A program made the position numbers and the translations under genes. The notes under the pieces were generated by a model. That model did not search any database. It saw only the letters and a list, made by a program, of their open reading frames with translations, and was not told the DNA's origin. This document shows positions 14,957-23,624 of a stretch of DNA of 41,438 bases, in pieces. Positions within the stretch are counted from its first letter, which is position 1; each line of letters starts with the position of its first letter. The stretch covers positions 1-41,438 of the forward strand of contig NZ_QCZI01000021.1 of NCBI RefSeq assembly GCF_003097635.1, read 5' to 3'. This DNA comes from Flavobacterium psychrotolerans (lineage in GTDB: Bacteria; Bacteroidota; Bacteroidia; Flavobacteriales; Flavobacteriaceae).

Positions 14957-16912
14957 ATGAACTCTATTTTTGGCATTACAAAAGATAGTTTTTTTAAAAA
15001 GAGATTCCATAATTTGGCTTACTTGCCACGGTGGATTATTTTTGTGGTAGATTTAGGAATCGTTTTTATTGCCATTCTAATCACACACTTGATTATTACG
15101 AGCCTCAATGTTTCTTTTTACGATCATCATGATGTTTATTTCGGTTATGCCATTGTGCTTGCTGTAAATGCTGTTTTCTTTCTGTTTTACCGGACCTATG
15201 CCGGGATTATTCGACATTCTACCTTTATCGATGGAGTCAATTTATTGATCTCCACAACGACTTCCTACTTTGTGTTGCTGGCTATCAATTATTCCTTTTT
15301 GCTTATTTTTAAGGATAAAATATTATTGACCACTGGATTGTTTATTAGTTATGTTATCTCTTTTACACTACTTTTTTTATTTCGAATATTGGTTAAGTAT
15401 TTTTTCGAAAAGTACATGAATTTTGATGATAAAAAACAGCTGACCAATGCGGTAATCTATGGTGCAGATGCCAATGCGATATCCGTTGCCAATGCCTTAC
15501 GGACAGAGAAGCCAAGTCGATTTAAGTTGTTGGGATTCATTGATAAATTCAGTCAGGACAAAACGAGCAAGAGTATCCTCAATCTTCCTATTTTAAACCA
15601 AAATAGGAATATCCACGTGGTATTACGCGCAATGAAAGCAGAGGCTTTGATTATTGCCGAAAAAAGTCTCAGTAAAGAAGAGACCATTGCTATCGTTGAA
15701 GAGTGCCTTGAATATAATTTTAAAGTCTATTCCGTTCCCTTAATAACCGATTGGGAAGATGAAAAACAAATTTCCAATAAATTAAAAAGTTTTGAAATCG
15801 AAGATTTACTGGAGCGAAAACCGATTGTTTTAGACACCAAAACCATTTCTTCCCAACTCAACGGAAAAACCATATTGATAACGGGAGCTGCCGGTTCCAT
15901 TGGCAGTGAAATTACAAGACAGGTTCTAGGTTTTAACCCTGCGCAAATTATTATTTTAGATCAGGGAGAAACGCCTCTTCATAGTTTAAGTTTGAAAATA
16001 AATAGCATTAAGGGGCAGATTAAAATACGAACGGTACTTTTGGATATAAGGAATTTTGAAGCCTTGGAGAAAATATTCGTAAAATACAAACCACATATTG
16101 TCTATCATGCTGCTGCCTATAAACATGTTCCCCTGATGGAAGAGAATCCATCACAAGCCATAAATACCAATGTTTTGGGTACTAAAAATCTTGCTGATTT
16201 AGCGGTTAAATATGGTGTAGAGCGGTTTGTCATGGTTTCTACCGACAAGGCGGTAAATCCGAGCAGCGTTATGGGAGCCAGCAAGCGCATAGCCGAAAAA
16301 TATGTGCAAACCCTTCAAAATAAATTGCAGCAGGAACAAAATTCAAATATTACCAAATTTATTACCACTCGATTTGGAAATGTATTGGGTTCTAATGGCT
16401 CTATTGTTCCTTTATTTGCGAGACAAATTCAGGATGGCGGGCCACTAACGATTACCCATCCCGAAATCATACGCTATTTTATGACCATTCCAGAAGCGTG
16501 TCAATTGGTTCTTGAAGCAGGAACGATGGGTAATGGTGGAGAAATTTATATTTTTGATATGGGTCAGCCCGTGAAAATTATTGATTTAGCTAAAAAGATG
16601 ATCCGATTGGCTGGTTTTACGCCCAATAAAGAAATTGAAATCAAAATCATCGGTTTGCGTCCCGGAGAAAAACTGTATGAAGAACTGCTTAACGACGATT
16701 CAAAAACCCTAGCCACCCATCACGAAAAAATATTGATAGCGCAAGAAATTCATGCTGATTATGAGTTTATAAACGATACTATATTACGATTATTACATAA
16801 AATTGAAAGTATTGCCGATGAAGAGATTGTTGTAACTATGAAGGAAATTGTTCCTGAATTCAAGAGTATGAACTCCAAATATGTAGCTTTAGATTTAGAT
16901 AATATACTGTAA
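14957..16912 (+). CDS. pglF: PglF/CapD-like UDP-GlcNAc 4,6-dehydratase (membrane-bound)
   Basis: About 651 residues. Four N-terminal membrane helices (about residues 20-150) are followed by a small Rossmann-like domain (about 160-280) and the catalytic SDR domain, which begins ILITGAAGSIGSEITRQ. The active-site region STDKAVNPSSVMGASKR has Met in place of the usual SDR Tyr, as is normal for PglF/WbpM dehydratases. It turns UDP-GlcNAc into UDP-2-acetamido-2,6-dideoxy-4-keto-hexose at the inner membrane, the first step towards bacillosamine. I chose the ATG at 14957 over the in-frame TTG at 14939, because only the ATG leaves room for the upstream promoter box and it is the stronger start codon. 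Confidence 0.9.
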   Translation: MNSIFGITKDSFFKKRFHNLAYLPRWIIFVVDLGIVFIAILITHLIITSLNVSFYDHHDVYFGYAIVLAVNAVFFLFYRTYAGIIRHSTFIDGVNLLISTTTSYFVLLAINYSFLLIFKDKILLTTGLFISYVISFTLLFLFRILVKYFFEKYMNFDDKKQLTNAVIYGADANAISVANALRTEKPSRFKLLGFIDKFSQDKTSKSILNLPILNQNRNIHVVLRAMKAEALIIAEKSLSKEETIAIVEECLEYNFKVYSVPLITDWEDEKQISNKLKSFEIEDLLERKPIVLDTKTISSQLNGKTILITGAAGSIGSEITRQVLGFNPAQIIILDQGETPLHSLSLKINSIKGQIKIRTVLLDIRNFEALEKIFVKYKPHIVYHAAAYKHVPLMEENPSQAINTNVLGTKNLADLAVKYGVERFVMVSTDKAVNPSSVMGASKRIAEKYVQTLQNKLQQEQNSNITKFITTRFGNVLGSNGSIVPLFARQIQDGGPLTITHPEIIRYFMTIPEACQLVLEAGTMGNGGEIYIFDMGQPVKIIDLAKKMIRLAGFTPNKEIEIKIIGLRPGEKLYEELLNDDSKTLATHHEKILIAQEIHADYEFINDTILRLLHKIESIADEEIVVTMKEIVPEFKSMNSKYVALDLDNIL

Positions 16913-16954
16913 AAAACTATTATTTTCAATATACCACTTATACTTTATAAATTG

Positions 16955-16962
16955 TATCTTTG
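16955..16962 (+). promoter_or_regulatory. Candidate -7 promoter box TATCTTTG before wza
   Basis: Good match to TAnnTTTG, 37 bases before the wza ATG in an 87-base spacer. The -33 element is not clear. It would drive wza and wzc. Confidence 0.55.
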
Positions 16963-16999
16963 TTCGCCTTTAAAATAATTAGAAAATTAAAATTCATCC

Positions 17000-17806
17000 A
17001 TGTTTCTAACCCAAAGTAGATGCCAACATAATGGCGCAAGCCGTATCGTATTTAAATCAATTTATTTTTTTATTCTGTTGGCATTGACCTTACAATCCTG
17101 TGCCACACGAAAAGAGGTAGAATACTTTAATGACGTAAGAATTGGTTCGGAGGATCCCGTTATTTATTATCCCAATAAAATCCAGGTTAATGATATTTTA
17201 AGCATAAAGGTTGGGGAATTGATACCCGAGGCTGTGGAGCCTTTTAATTCATCTTTAGGATCTCTTGAATCTGCCCAACTTAATGGCTATCTGGTCTCTT
17301 TTGATGGCAATATCGTTTTTCCCAGGCTAGGTACCATTGCCTTAGCCGGTAAAACCACAACGGAAGCCGAGGGTCTTATCAATACTCTCCTTGTCGAGAA
17401 AGGATTGGTTAAAGATCCTACCGTAAGTATACGGATTATCAATGCCCGAGTAACGGTAATTGGTCAAGTTGGAGTAGGAGGTAATAGCGGTGGCGGTCAT
17501 GTTATTCCTTTTGGGGGCAACAATTCCATGACAGTGTTGCAAGCCGTGGGGAATATCTTTCCCACTGGAATTAAAAATGATATTGTATTGATTCGTGAAG
17601 AAAATGGCATGCGAACCTATCGTAAATTGGATATTACTTCCATCGATTTGGTTAATGGTCCTTATTATTATTTGAAGCAAAATGATGTTATTTACGTAAA
17701 ACCCAATGGGACTAGCGTAATGCTGTCGGGATGGCTAACCAGCCCAGGAACCATACTGAGTTTGTTTACTTCCGCTTTGGCATTATTCCTTGTACTAACC
17801 CGTTAA
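17000..17806 (+). CDS. wza: Polysaccharide export lipoprotein (Wza/BexD family)
   Basis: A 268-residue outer-membrane export protein. A signal sequence (about residues 16-33) ends in the lipobox LQSC, with Cys34 the lipidation site. The polysaccharide export (Poly_export) domain follows: KIQVNDILSIKV (about 54-65), LVSFDGNIVFPRLGTIAL (about 98-115) and a SLBB-like part from VTVIGQVGVGG. A hydrophobic C-terminal helix (about 245-266) fits insertion into the outer membrane. It forms the exit channel for the polysaccharide together with the Wzc protein, whose gene starts 5 bases later. Context and domain order make this clear. The first 15 residues may not belong to the signal peptide. Confidence 0.88.
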   Translation: MFLTQSRCQHNGASRIVFKSIYFFILLALTLQSCATRKEVEYFNDVRIGSEDPVIYYPNKIQVNDILSIKVGELIPEAVEPFNSSLGSLESAQLNGYLVSFDGNIVFPRLGTIALAGKTTTEAEGLINTLLVEKGLVKDPTVSIRIINARVTVIGQVGVGGNSGGGHVIPFGGNNSMTVLQAVGNIFPTGIKNDIVLIREENGMRTYRKLDITSIDLVNGPYYYLKQNDVIYVKPNGTSVMLSGWLTSPGTILSLFTSALALFLVLTR

Positions 17807-17811
17807 TTGTT

Positions 17812-20205
17812 ATGGAAAATTTTGAAATTGACAGTAAAGTAACTGCCAGCGAGGTCGATATCCTTGGGGAAATCAATAAATATTTAAAATATTGGTATTT
17901 GTTCGTTATTTCAACGCTCGTTTTTTTTGCGGCCGCTAAAATTTATTTACGGTATACCACCCCGATTTTTGAGACTTATTCTGAAATTAAGATCTTGGAT
18001 AATTCTGCTACCGCTTTTAAATTACCCAGTAATGCAATCTCCATCTTTGGTAAGACCAATAAGCCAGGTTTAGATAATGAGATGGAAATGATTAAGTCTT
18101 ATCAGTTGATGGAGCGCGTGGTTAAGAATTTGGATTTGACCACCCATTATTATTCGGTTGGCTTTTTGACCCAAAAAGAGTTGTGGAAAAACAGTCCTTT
18201 TTCTATCCAATGGCTAAAATTACCCAAAGAATTAGAGACCAAATCGGTTCAGTTTACCATCGAAGTTGCCTCTAAAGGATATGAAATTGTTGATGCCCAA
18301 AATGGAATTAAGTCGGGAGTCATTCCCTATCATTCCGTTCATCTTGTTTCGGGGATTCCCTTTAAAATATCCCCAAGATTGGGGTTAAATGTTGGTGGTT
18401 TGACTGGGAAGCAATTTGCTTTCGAACTTTCTCCTTTGCGCCAAACGGCACTCGGTCTTTGCAGCGGAATTACCGTAAAAGGGGTAGCCAATCAAAGTGA
18501 TATCTTGGGCTTGTCCCTGACTGGAACCAATACCCTTAAATTAGAGGCCACTCTGAATGAAATTATTAAACAATTTGATTTGGACGGCATTAAGGATCGG
18601 CAACTGGTATCCCAGCGCACTATTGATTTTGTCAATGATCGGTTTGATTTTTTGGGTAAACAACTCGATTCCATTGAGACCGATAAGGAAAAATACAAAC
18701 GGGATAATGGATTGACGCTTGTGGACACCGATATCGCGTCTGCCACCAAAAATATGGAAATGGCTAAATCCGCCATTATTGAGACTGAAAACCAAATTGA
18801 ACTGACCAAATATGTAGAGCAAACCCTATTTAAACATAATAAATTCGAATCTTTCCCACTTGAAATGGGTATTTCGAACACCATTATTAATCAGTTGTTT
18901 GGGAATTACAATGCCCTTGTTATTGAACGGGAACGCCTTTTATTTAGCGCTGGAGAGAATAATCCTAAAGTAAAGATAATTAATGAGCAATTGGACGTGC
19001 TTAAAAAAGACATGTTTAAATCTATTCAAAACTACCGACAAGAGTTGGCGGTTTCACTGGCTAAAAATAATTCTATTTTTAGGAGTTATACCGACAAATT
19101 CAATAAGATTCCCTTGTATGAAAAATTCATTAGAAGCATAGAACGTCAACAAAGCATTAAAGAAGCCCTTTATATTTTATTGCTTCAAAAGCGAGAAGAA
19201 GCCGCCATTAATGTTGCCGTGACGGGACCTTCAATAAAAGTGGTGGATTATGCCTCGTCAAACGGTAAGGCGGTATCTCCCAAAACCGATTTGATTTATA
19301 TGGGATCCCTTTTGATTGGATTGTTGATTCCCTTCCTATTTGTTTTTGTCAAGAATGTATTAGACAATAAGGTTCACAACAAACAGGAATTGTCCAAACT
19401 GGTTCGTGATGTGCCTATTGTTTCAGAAATTCCTTTTATTGGGGATTCCGTAAAGATAATGACGGATAATGATCGATCTTTACTTGCCGAATCTTTCCGG
19501 ATTTTGCGTACCAATATTAGCTATCTTTTGCCTTTAAAGACGGGTAATCTGGCACCCATTCTCTTTGTAACGTCAACCATAAAAGGAGAGGGGAAGACCT
19601 TTACCTCCATCAATTTGGGTATGGCTTTTGCTACGTTGAGCAAGAGGGTTTTGGTTGTAGGTGCAGATTTACGGAATCCACAGTTCCACACCTATACCAA
19701 TTTAGGGAAAGGCCAAGTGGGACTGTCGCATTATTTATATGACCCCTCTGTTGATTGGCGAAATTTGACTGTTAACAACCAATTTGATAATTCTAATTTA
19801 GATTTGATTTTTTCAGGAGCCATTCCGCCTAATCCGGCAGAACTCCTTTGTAACGGCCGATTGGAACTGTTACTCAACGAAGCTAAAAAAGAATATGATT
19901 ATATTGTTATTGATACAGCACCCACACTTTTGGTTACCGACACTCTAACTATTTCACAATTGGCTGATGTTACTTTATTTGTTGTTCGAGCCGATTTTAC
20001 CGAAAAGAAATTAATGCAGTATTCTTTAGAGTTAAAAAATAAAGGGAAATTAAAAAATCTTGCCTACGTCCTAAATAATGTAGGTGTTAATTTGGGTTTT
20101 CGATCTAAATATGGCTACGGCTACGGCTATGGCTACGGCTATGGCGAAGATGTTGTGAAGAAGTCGGTATTAAAAGAATTTATCAGTAAAAAATTCAATG
20201 TTTAA
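17812..20205 (+). CDS. wzc: Wzc/GumC-type chain-length protein and tyrosine autokinase
   Basis: A 797-residue inner-membrane protein. It has an N-terminal Wzz domain with a helix near residues 28-47, a periplasmic coiled part (about 270-460), a second helix (about 496-515) and a cytoplasmic BY-kinase domain. The kinase shows Walker A in GEGKTFTSINLGMAFA, Walker A' in VLVVGADLRNP and Walker B in YIVIDTAPT. The C-terminus has six YG repeats (residues 767-778), the tyrosine cluster that such kinases autophosphorylate. It controls polymer length and gates export with Wza. I use the ATG at 17812, since the open frame further upstream overlaps wza and lacks family sequence. The CpsB-type phosphatase that should reverse it lies convergently downstream. 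Confidence 0.9.
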   Translation: MENFEIDSKVTASEVDILGEINKYLKYWYLFVISTLVFFAAAKIYLRYTTPIFETYSEIKILDNSATAFKLPSNAISIFGKTNKPGLDNEMEMIKSYQLMERVVKNLDLTTHYYSVGFLTQKELWKNSPFSIQWLKLPKELETKSVQFTIEVASKGYEIVDAQNGIKSGVIPYHSVHLVSGIPFKISPRLGLNVGGLTGKQFAFELSPLRQTALGLCSGITVKGVANQSDILGLSLTGTNTLKLEATLNEIIKQFDLDGIKDRQLVSQRTIDFVNDRFDFLGKQLDSIETDKEKYKRDNGLTLVDTDIASATKNMEMAKSAIIETENQIELTKYVEQTLFKHNKFESFPLEMGISNTIINQLFGNYNALVIERERLLFSAGENNPKVKIINEQLDVLKKDMFKSIQNYRQELAVSLAKNNSIFRSYTDKFNKIPLYEKFIRSIERQQSIKEALYILLLQKREEAAINVAVTGPSIKVVDYASSNGKAVSPKTDLIYMGSLLIGLLIPFLFVFVKNVLDNKVHNKQELSKLVRDVPIVSEIPFIGDSVKIMTDNDRSLLAESFRILRTNISYLLPLKTGNLAPILFVTSTIKGEGKTFTSINLGMAFATLSKRVLVVGADLRNPQFHTYTNLGKGQVGLSHYLYDPSVDWRNLTVNNQFDNSNLDLIFSGAIPPNPAELLCNGRLELLLNEAKKEYDYIVIDTAPTLLVTDTLTISQLADVTLFVVRADFTEKKLMQYSLELKNKGKLKNLAYVLNNVGVNLGFRSKYGYGYGYGYGYGEDVVKKSVLKEFISKKFNV
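20110..20145 (+). repeat. Hexanucleotide repeat (TAYGGC)x6 coding for a Tyr-Gly run
   Basis: Six perfect TAT/TAC-GGC units near the 3' end of wzc. Changes in number would add or remove Tyr-Gly pairs without a frameshift, so they would alter the number of autophosphorylation sites. The T/C wobble varies between units, so the run is not a pure DNA repeat. Confidence 0.9.
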
Positions 20206-20243
20206 CTCGTAATTGTTAAAATAGGTACTATTTTCGGGTTGCT

Positions 20244-20981
20244 TTAAAACCTAAAAAATTGGTTCTGTTCTATTGCTTCTTTTAAGGGTAGGGTGTCTTT
20301 GATTAATATTCTTTTAGAAAAACCATTCACATGGTTCTGATGGTGCACGTCAGATCCTACGAAGTCAATCATTCCTTTTTTTAACAGTTTTTCCGCCGTT
20401 TTTGCAACTTCATTTCCATAATATCCTATTGTCGATAATAAATTGATTTGAAACAGACAGCCTGAATGTTTCAGTTTTAGATACTCCTCAAAATTGTGGT
20501 GGTAAAAAGAATATCTTTCCGGATGAGCCATAATTGGCTTATATCCAGCAACTTGTAATTCGAAAAGGATGTCGTATAATTGTAATGGTGCATTAATATA
20601 GGATACTTCAACGAGTACATAGTTATCCTTTAAAACCAATAACGGTTCGTTTTGAAAAAGGGTGACAAAGTTGGCATCCAATAAATATTCCGCAGCGGCT
20701 TTCATGGGAATACCGTTATTTTTGACCTTTAAATCTTTAGCAGTAGCACTTAAAGTAGTTTCAATATTAACTCTCGTATTATCCCAAACATTTTTCATGA
20801 TATGGGGGGTGGTGATGCATTGTTCAAATCCTAGTTTTTTTACCGCTGTCACTAAAGATAGGGTATCTTCAATAGTTTGTGCGCCATCGTCAATTCCTGG
20901 TAACAGATGTGAATGAATATCGATATAATTTTCTGGAATTAAATCTTTGAGTATGGTTTTAGGTCTAAATAGTGTTAGCAT
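20244..20981 (-). CDS. CpsB/YwqE-type PHP-family tyrosine phosphatase
   Basis: A 245-residue PHP-domain phosphatase, convergent with wzc (38 bases between stops). Metal-binding motifs are DIHSHLLPGIDDG (His23, His25, Asp31), TTPHIM (about 58-63), HPERYSFY (about 155-162) and the C-terminal GSDVHH. This is the CpsB/CapC/YwqE pattern, a manganese-dependent phosphatase that removes phosphate from the Tyr cluster of a Wzc-type kinase. With wzc it would form the phosphorylation cycle controlling export. A TACTTTTG box (minus strand, 20986-20993) ends only 4 bases before the start codon, hinting at a leaderless transcript. It has its own strand and so probably its own control. Confidence 0.88.
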   Translation of the reverse strand: MLTLFRPKTILKDLIPENYIDIHSHLLPGIDDGAQTIEDTLSLVTAVKKLGFEQCITTPHIMKNVWDNTRVNIETTLSATAKDLKVKNNGIPMKAAAEYLLDANFVTLFQNEPLLVLKDNYVLVEVSYINAPLQLYDILFELQVAGYKPIMAHPERYSFYHHNFEEYLKLKHSGCLFQINLLSTIGYYGNEVAKTAEKLLKKGMIDFVGSDVHHQNHVNGFSKRILIKDTLPLKEAIEQNQFFRF

Positions 20982-20985
20982 ACAG

Positions 20986-20993
20986 CAAAAGTA
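20986..20993 (-). promoter_or_regulatory. Candidate -7 box TACTTTTG for the phosphatase gene
   Basis: On the minus strand, ending 4 bases before the ATG at 20981. In Bacteroidota, transcription usually begins a few bases after this box, so the RNA would start at or almost at the start codon. No convincing -33 TTG. Confidence 0.45.
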
Positions 20994-21226
20994 AATAAAA
21001 ATTGGGATTTATGATTCATTGGTTTTCGCTTTTATGATTGCTGTTTTTTTATTTAAAACCATTAAATGATAAAAAACCTCCTTTGCAGGGTAAATATTTT
21101 ATAATTCCTATTTGTGAAGTATTTAAAATAATAATTATTGAAATTAAAGGCGCCAATCCACAAATCAGTAAAATACACTTTCAAAAAATCAATTATTTCA
21201 ACTGTTAATCCTATTTTTAAAAGTGT

Positions 21227-21234
21227 TATATTTG
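21227..21234 (+). promoter_or_regulatory. Candidate -7 box TATATTTG for the ABC exporter genes
   Basis: Matches TAnnTTTG; followed by GGCGTTC, and 104 bases before the permease ATG. The -33 element is not clear. Confidence 0.45.
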
Positions 21235-21338
21235 GCGTTCAAACCAATAATTAGTGAAAGAAATTGGTGATCTCGAATTAATAAGGACTGGAAACTGTTA
21301 AAATTAGTCTCCATTATTTTAGTTTATATTTTAGAAAA

Positions 21339-22208
21339 ATGAATGATAAAGAACATTCCAATGAGGAATGGTTGTTTGAAATAACACCAAAAAAAAAATT
21401 CTTTTCGCTTAATTTCAAAGAAGTTTGGCAATATAGGGATTTGTTAATGCTTTTTGTAAAAAGAGATATAGTAACGGTTTATAAACAAACGGTTTTAGGA
21501 CCATTATGGTATCTTATCCAGCCCTTGTTTACCTCTGTAATTTTTACCATCATTTTCAATAACGTGGCAGGTATTGATACGGGTAAAGTTCCCCCTTTTT
21601 TGTTTAATTTGGCAGGGATTACGATTTGGAATTATTTCACCTCTTGCCTTAATGACACTTCAGACACTTTTAAAAAAAATGCTGCCATATTTGGTAAAGT
21701 TTATTTTCCGCGAGTCATTATGCCTTTGTCCATAGTGTTATCCAATTTATTGAAATTCGGAATTCAATTTTTGATTTTCATTGCCTTTTATGTTTATTAT
21801 TACTATCAGGGAGCTACGATATGTTTGAATGGGACTACCTTATTTTTTCCTTTGTTAGTCGCTTTAATGGGAATTTTAGGATTAGGTTTAGGAATGATTA
21901 TTTCATCCTTAGTTACGAAATACAGGGATTTTACTTATCTTATTGGTTTTGGCGTGCAATTGCTGATGTATTTGTCGGCGGTGATGTATCCTATCGCCCT
22001 GCTAAAAGAAAAATTGCCAGCTTATGGTTGGCTCATCGCCTATAATCCTTTGGCTTATGTGATTGAAACGACCCGATATATGTTGCTCAATTCAGGTACT
22101 GTTTCTTATCTTGGATTAGGTTATACATTTGCAGTAACGGTATTCGTGTTCTTAATTGGATTGCTGCTTTTCAATAAAACGGAGAAGAGTTTTATTGATA
22201 CCGTTTAA
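21339..22208 (+). CDS. wzm: ABC-2 type polysaccharide export permease (Wzm-like)
   Basis: A 289-residue membrane protein with six predicted helices, roughly at residues 52-76, 85-106, 135-155, 165-190, 200-225 and 255-280. The N-terminal part LFVKRDIVTVYKQTVLGPLW is the coupling region typical of ABC-2 lipopolysaccharide/teichoic acid permeases. With the ATPase that follows 89 bases later it would move a lipid-linked, already polymerised glycan across the inner membrane. Such exporters usually serve O-antigens that do not need Wzy. The gene is well preserved, and a TATATTTG box lies upstream. The symbol wzm is by family, not by proven orthology. Confidence 0.88.
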   Translation: MNDKEHSNEEWLFEITPKKKFFSLNFKEVWQYRDLLMLFVKRDIVTVYKQTVLGPLWYLIQPLFTSVIFTIIFNNVAGIDTGKVPPFLFNLAGITIWNYFTSCLNDTSDTFKKNAAIFGKVYFPRVIMPLSIVLSNLLKFGIQFLIFIAFYVYYYYQGATICLNGTTLFFPLLVALMGILGLGLGMIISSLVTKYRDFTYLIGFGVQLLMYLSAVMYPIALLKEKLPAYGWLIAYNPLAYVIETTRYMLLNSGTVSYLGLGYTFAVTVFVFLIGLLLFNKTEKSFIDTV

Positions 22209-22297
22209 GGAATAAGGTTGATATTTTTGATTTAAAAAAAATAATACGTGAACGATAAATAGGTTATTGCCAAATACAGATAACTTCGTTCCTTGCA

Positions 22298-23569
22298 ATG
22301 ACAATGAAAAAAGACATTATATTAAAAGCTGAAAACATCTCCAAGCAATACCGCTTGGGTCAGGTAGGGACAGGAACTTTGAGTCACGACTTGAACCGTT
22401 GGTGGCATCAAGTACGGGGTAAAGAAAACCCCTACCTAAAAATTGGTGAGACCAATGACCGAAGTGTCAAGGGCAGCAGTGATTATGTATGGGCCTTACA
22501 AGATATTAATTTTGAAGTGGAGCGAGGTGAAGTATTAGGGATTATAGGAAAAAATGGAGCTGGGAAATCGACATTATTAAAAATATTATCAAAGGTTACC
22601 ACACCTACCACCGGAAGCATAAAATCTAAAGGTAGGATTGCTTCTTTGCTCGAAGTGGGCACGGGATTCAATCCTGAATTGACCGGTAAAGAAAATATTT
22701 ACCTTAACGGCGCCATTCTTGGTATGACCAAAAAAGAAATTGCCTCTAAAATCGTTGAAATCGTTGAATTCTCCGGTTGTGAGCGTTATATCAATACCCC
22801 CGTAAAGCGGTACAGTAGTGGTATGACCGTGCGTTTGGCATTTGCTGTAGCGGCTTTTCTAGAACCCGAAATATTGGTGGTAGATGAAGTCTTGGCTGTC
22901 GGTGACGCTGAATTCCAGAAAAAAGCGATAGGAAAGATGCAGGATATTTCCCGTCAAGGAGGAAGAACTGTTTTGTTTGTGAGTCATAATATGGCGGCTG
23001 TAAAAAGTTTATGTACAAAAACAATTATTTTAGAACACGGAAAAGTGGTTTTTGAAGGTGGCACTGAAGCTGGAATCGATTATTATTTAAGATCCAACCA
23101 ATATGAAGCCTATAGAGGCAATTACATAAATGAAACTATTGAAGAAACAGGTTTTGTAAGCATCGCTCTTATAGATAAGGATAAGGTAATCAGAACCGAA
23201 TTTGGTTTTGATGAAACTATAAGCATTAAGATAAAAATAAAAGTGGCAGAAAACCACCTGAATGCGCATATGGGTTTTAGAGTAGTTGATAGAAACGAAA
23301 GAATTATCTTTACCACACAAGTTCAACTGGCCGATAAAATAAATAGTGCCGGTATGCATGAATTTGAAGTGCAATTCCCCGTAAAATTTTTAGTCCCTAA
23401 TACATTTAAACTAACATTTGGCATTCATATTCCCAATGTGGAATTGATAGATTATCAAGAAGAATGTTTGTCTTTTGAAATTATTGAGACAGGGTCTGAA
23501 TTTCATATTTATGGAAATAATGACAATGGTTGTGTTATCGTAGATTGTGATTGGTGCCTAACGAGCTAA
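22298..23569 (+). CDS. wzt: Polysaccharide export ABC ATPase with C-terminal glycan-binding domain (Wzt-like)
   Basis: A 423-residue protein. The ATPase domain has Walker A GKNGAGKST (residues 84-92), the signature region YSSGMTVRLAF (about 172-182) and Walker B ILVVDEVLAVGD (with Asp196 and Glu197). The C-terminal part from about 275 to 423 is rich in beta-strands (SIKIKIKVAENH, HMGFRVVDRN) and fits the Wzt_C domain that binds the finished end of an O-polysaccharide. Such Wzt proteins recognise a terminal cap, often methyl or phosphate, before export. The next gene is a methyltransferase, which could provide a cap, although this is inference. There is a second ATG at 22304 which could also be the start. 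Confidence 0.9.
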   Translation: MTMKKDIILKAENISKQYRLGQVGTGTLSHDLNRWWHQVRGKENPYLKIGETNDRSVKGSSDYVWALQDINFEVERGEVLGIIGKNGAGKSTLLKILSKVTTPTTGSIKSKGRIASLLEVGTGFNPELTGKENIYLNGAILGMTKKEIASKIVEIVEFSGCERYINTPVKRYSSGMTVRLAFAVAAFLEPEILVVDEVLAVGDAEFQKKAIGKMQDISRQGGRTVLFVSHNMAAVKSLCTKTIILEHGKVVFEGGTEAGIDYYLRSNQYEAYRGNYINETIEETGFVSIALIDKDKVIRTEFGFDETISIKIKIKVAENHLNAHMGFRVVDRNERIIFTTQVQLADKINSAGMHEFEVQFPVKFLVPNTFKLTFGIHIPNVELIDYQEECLSFEIIETGSEFHIYGNNDNGCVIVDCDWCLTS

Positions 23570-23624
23570 ATGGTTCAACATCAAAGAATAATCTTTATAA
23601 AATAATATATAACAAGAATTAGAT

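Larger units (their letters stand above)
20982..21338. other. 357-base divergent spacer between the phosphatase and the ABC exporter genes
   Basis: No gene or strong hairpin is seen. It is very AT-rich and has two opposite TAnnTTTG boxes: TACTTTTG on the minus strand (20986-20993) and TATATTTG on the + strand (21227-21234). The second would leave a 104-base leader before the permease gene. Confidence 0.55.

Noticed and set aside
17731..17811. A 27-residue N-terminal extension of Wzc starting inside wza
   Set aside because: It overlaps the wza C-terminus in another frame, has no family sequence, and the ATG at 17812 gives the normal Wzc start 5 bases after wza.
20110..20145. The TAYGGC run as a CRISPR-like or phase-variable on/off repeat
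   Set aside because: Units are 6 bases, in frame and coding, without spacers, so they cannot switch the frame and are not CRISPR.
20206..20243. A bidirectional terminator between wzc and the phosphatase
   Set aside because: The 38-base gap has no stem followed by a T-run that stands out.
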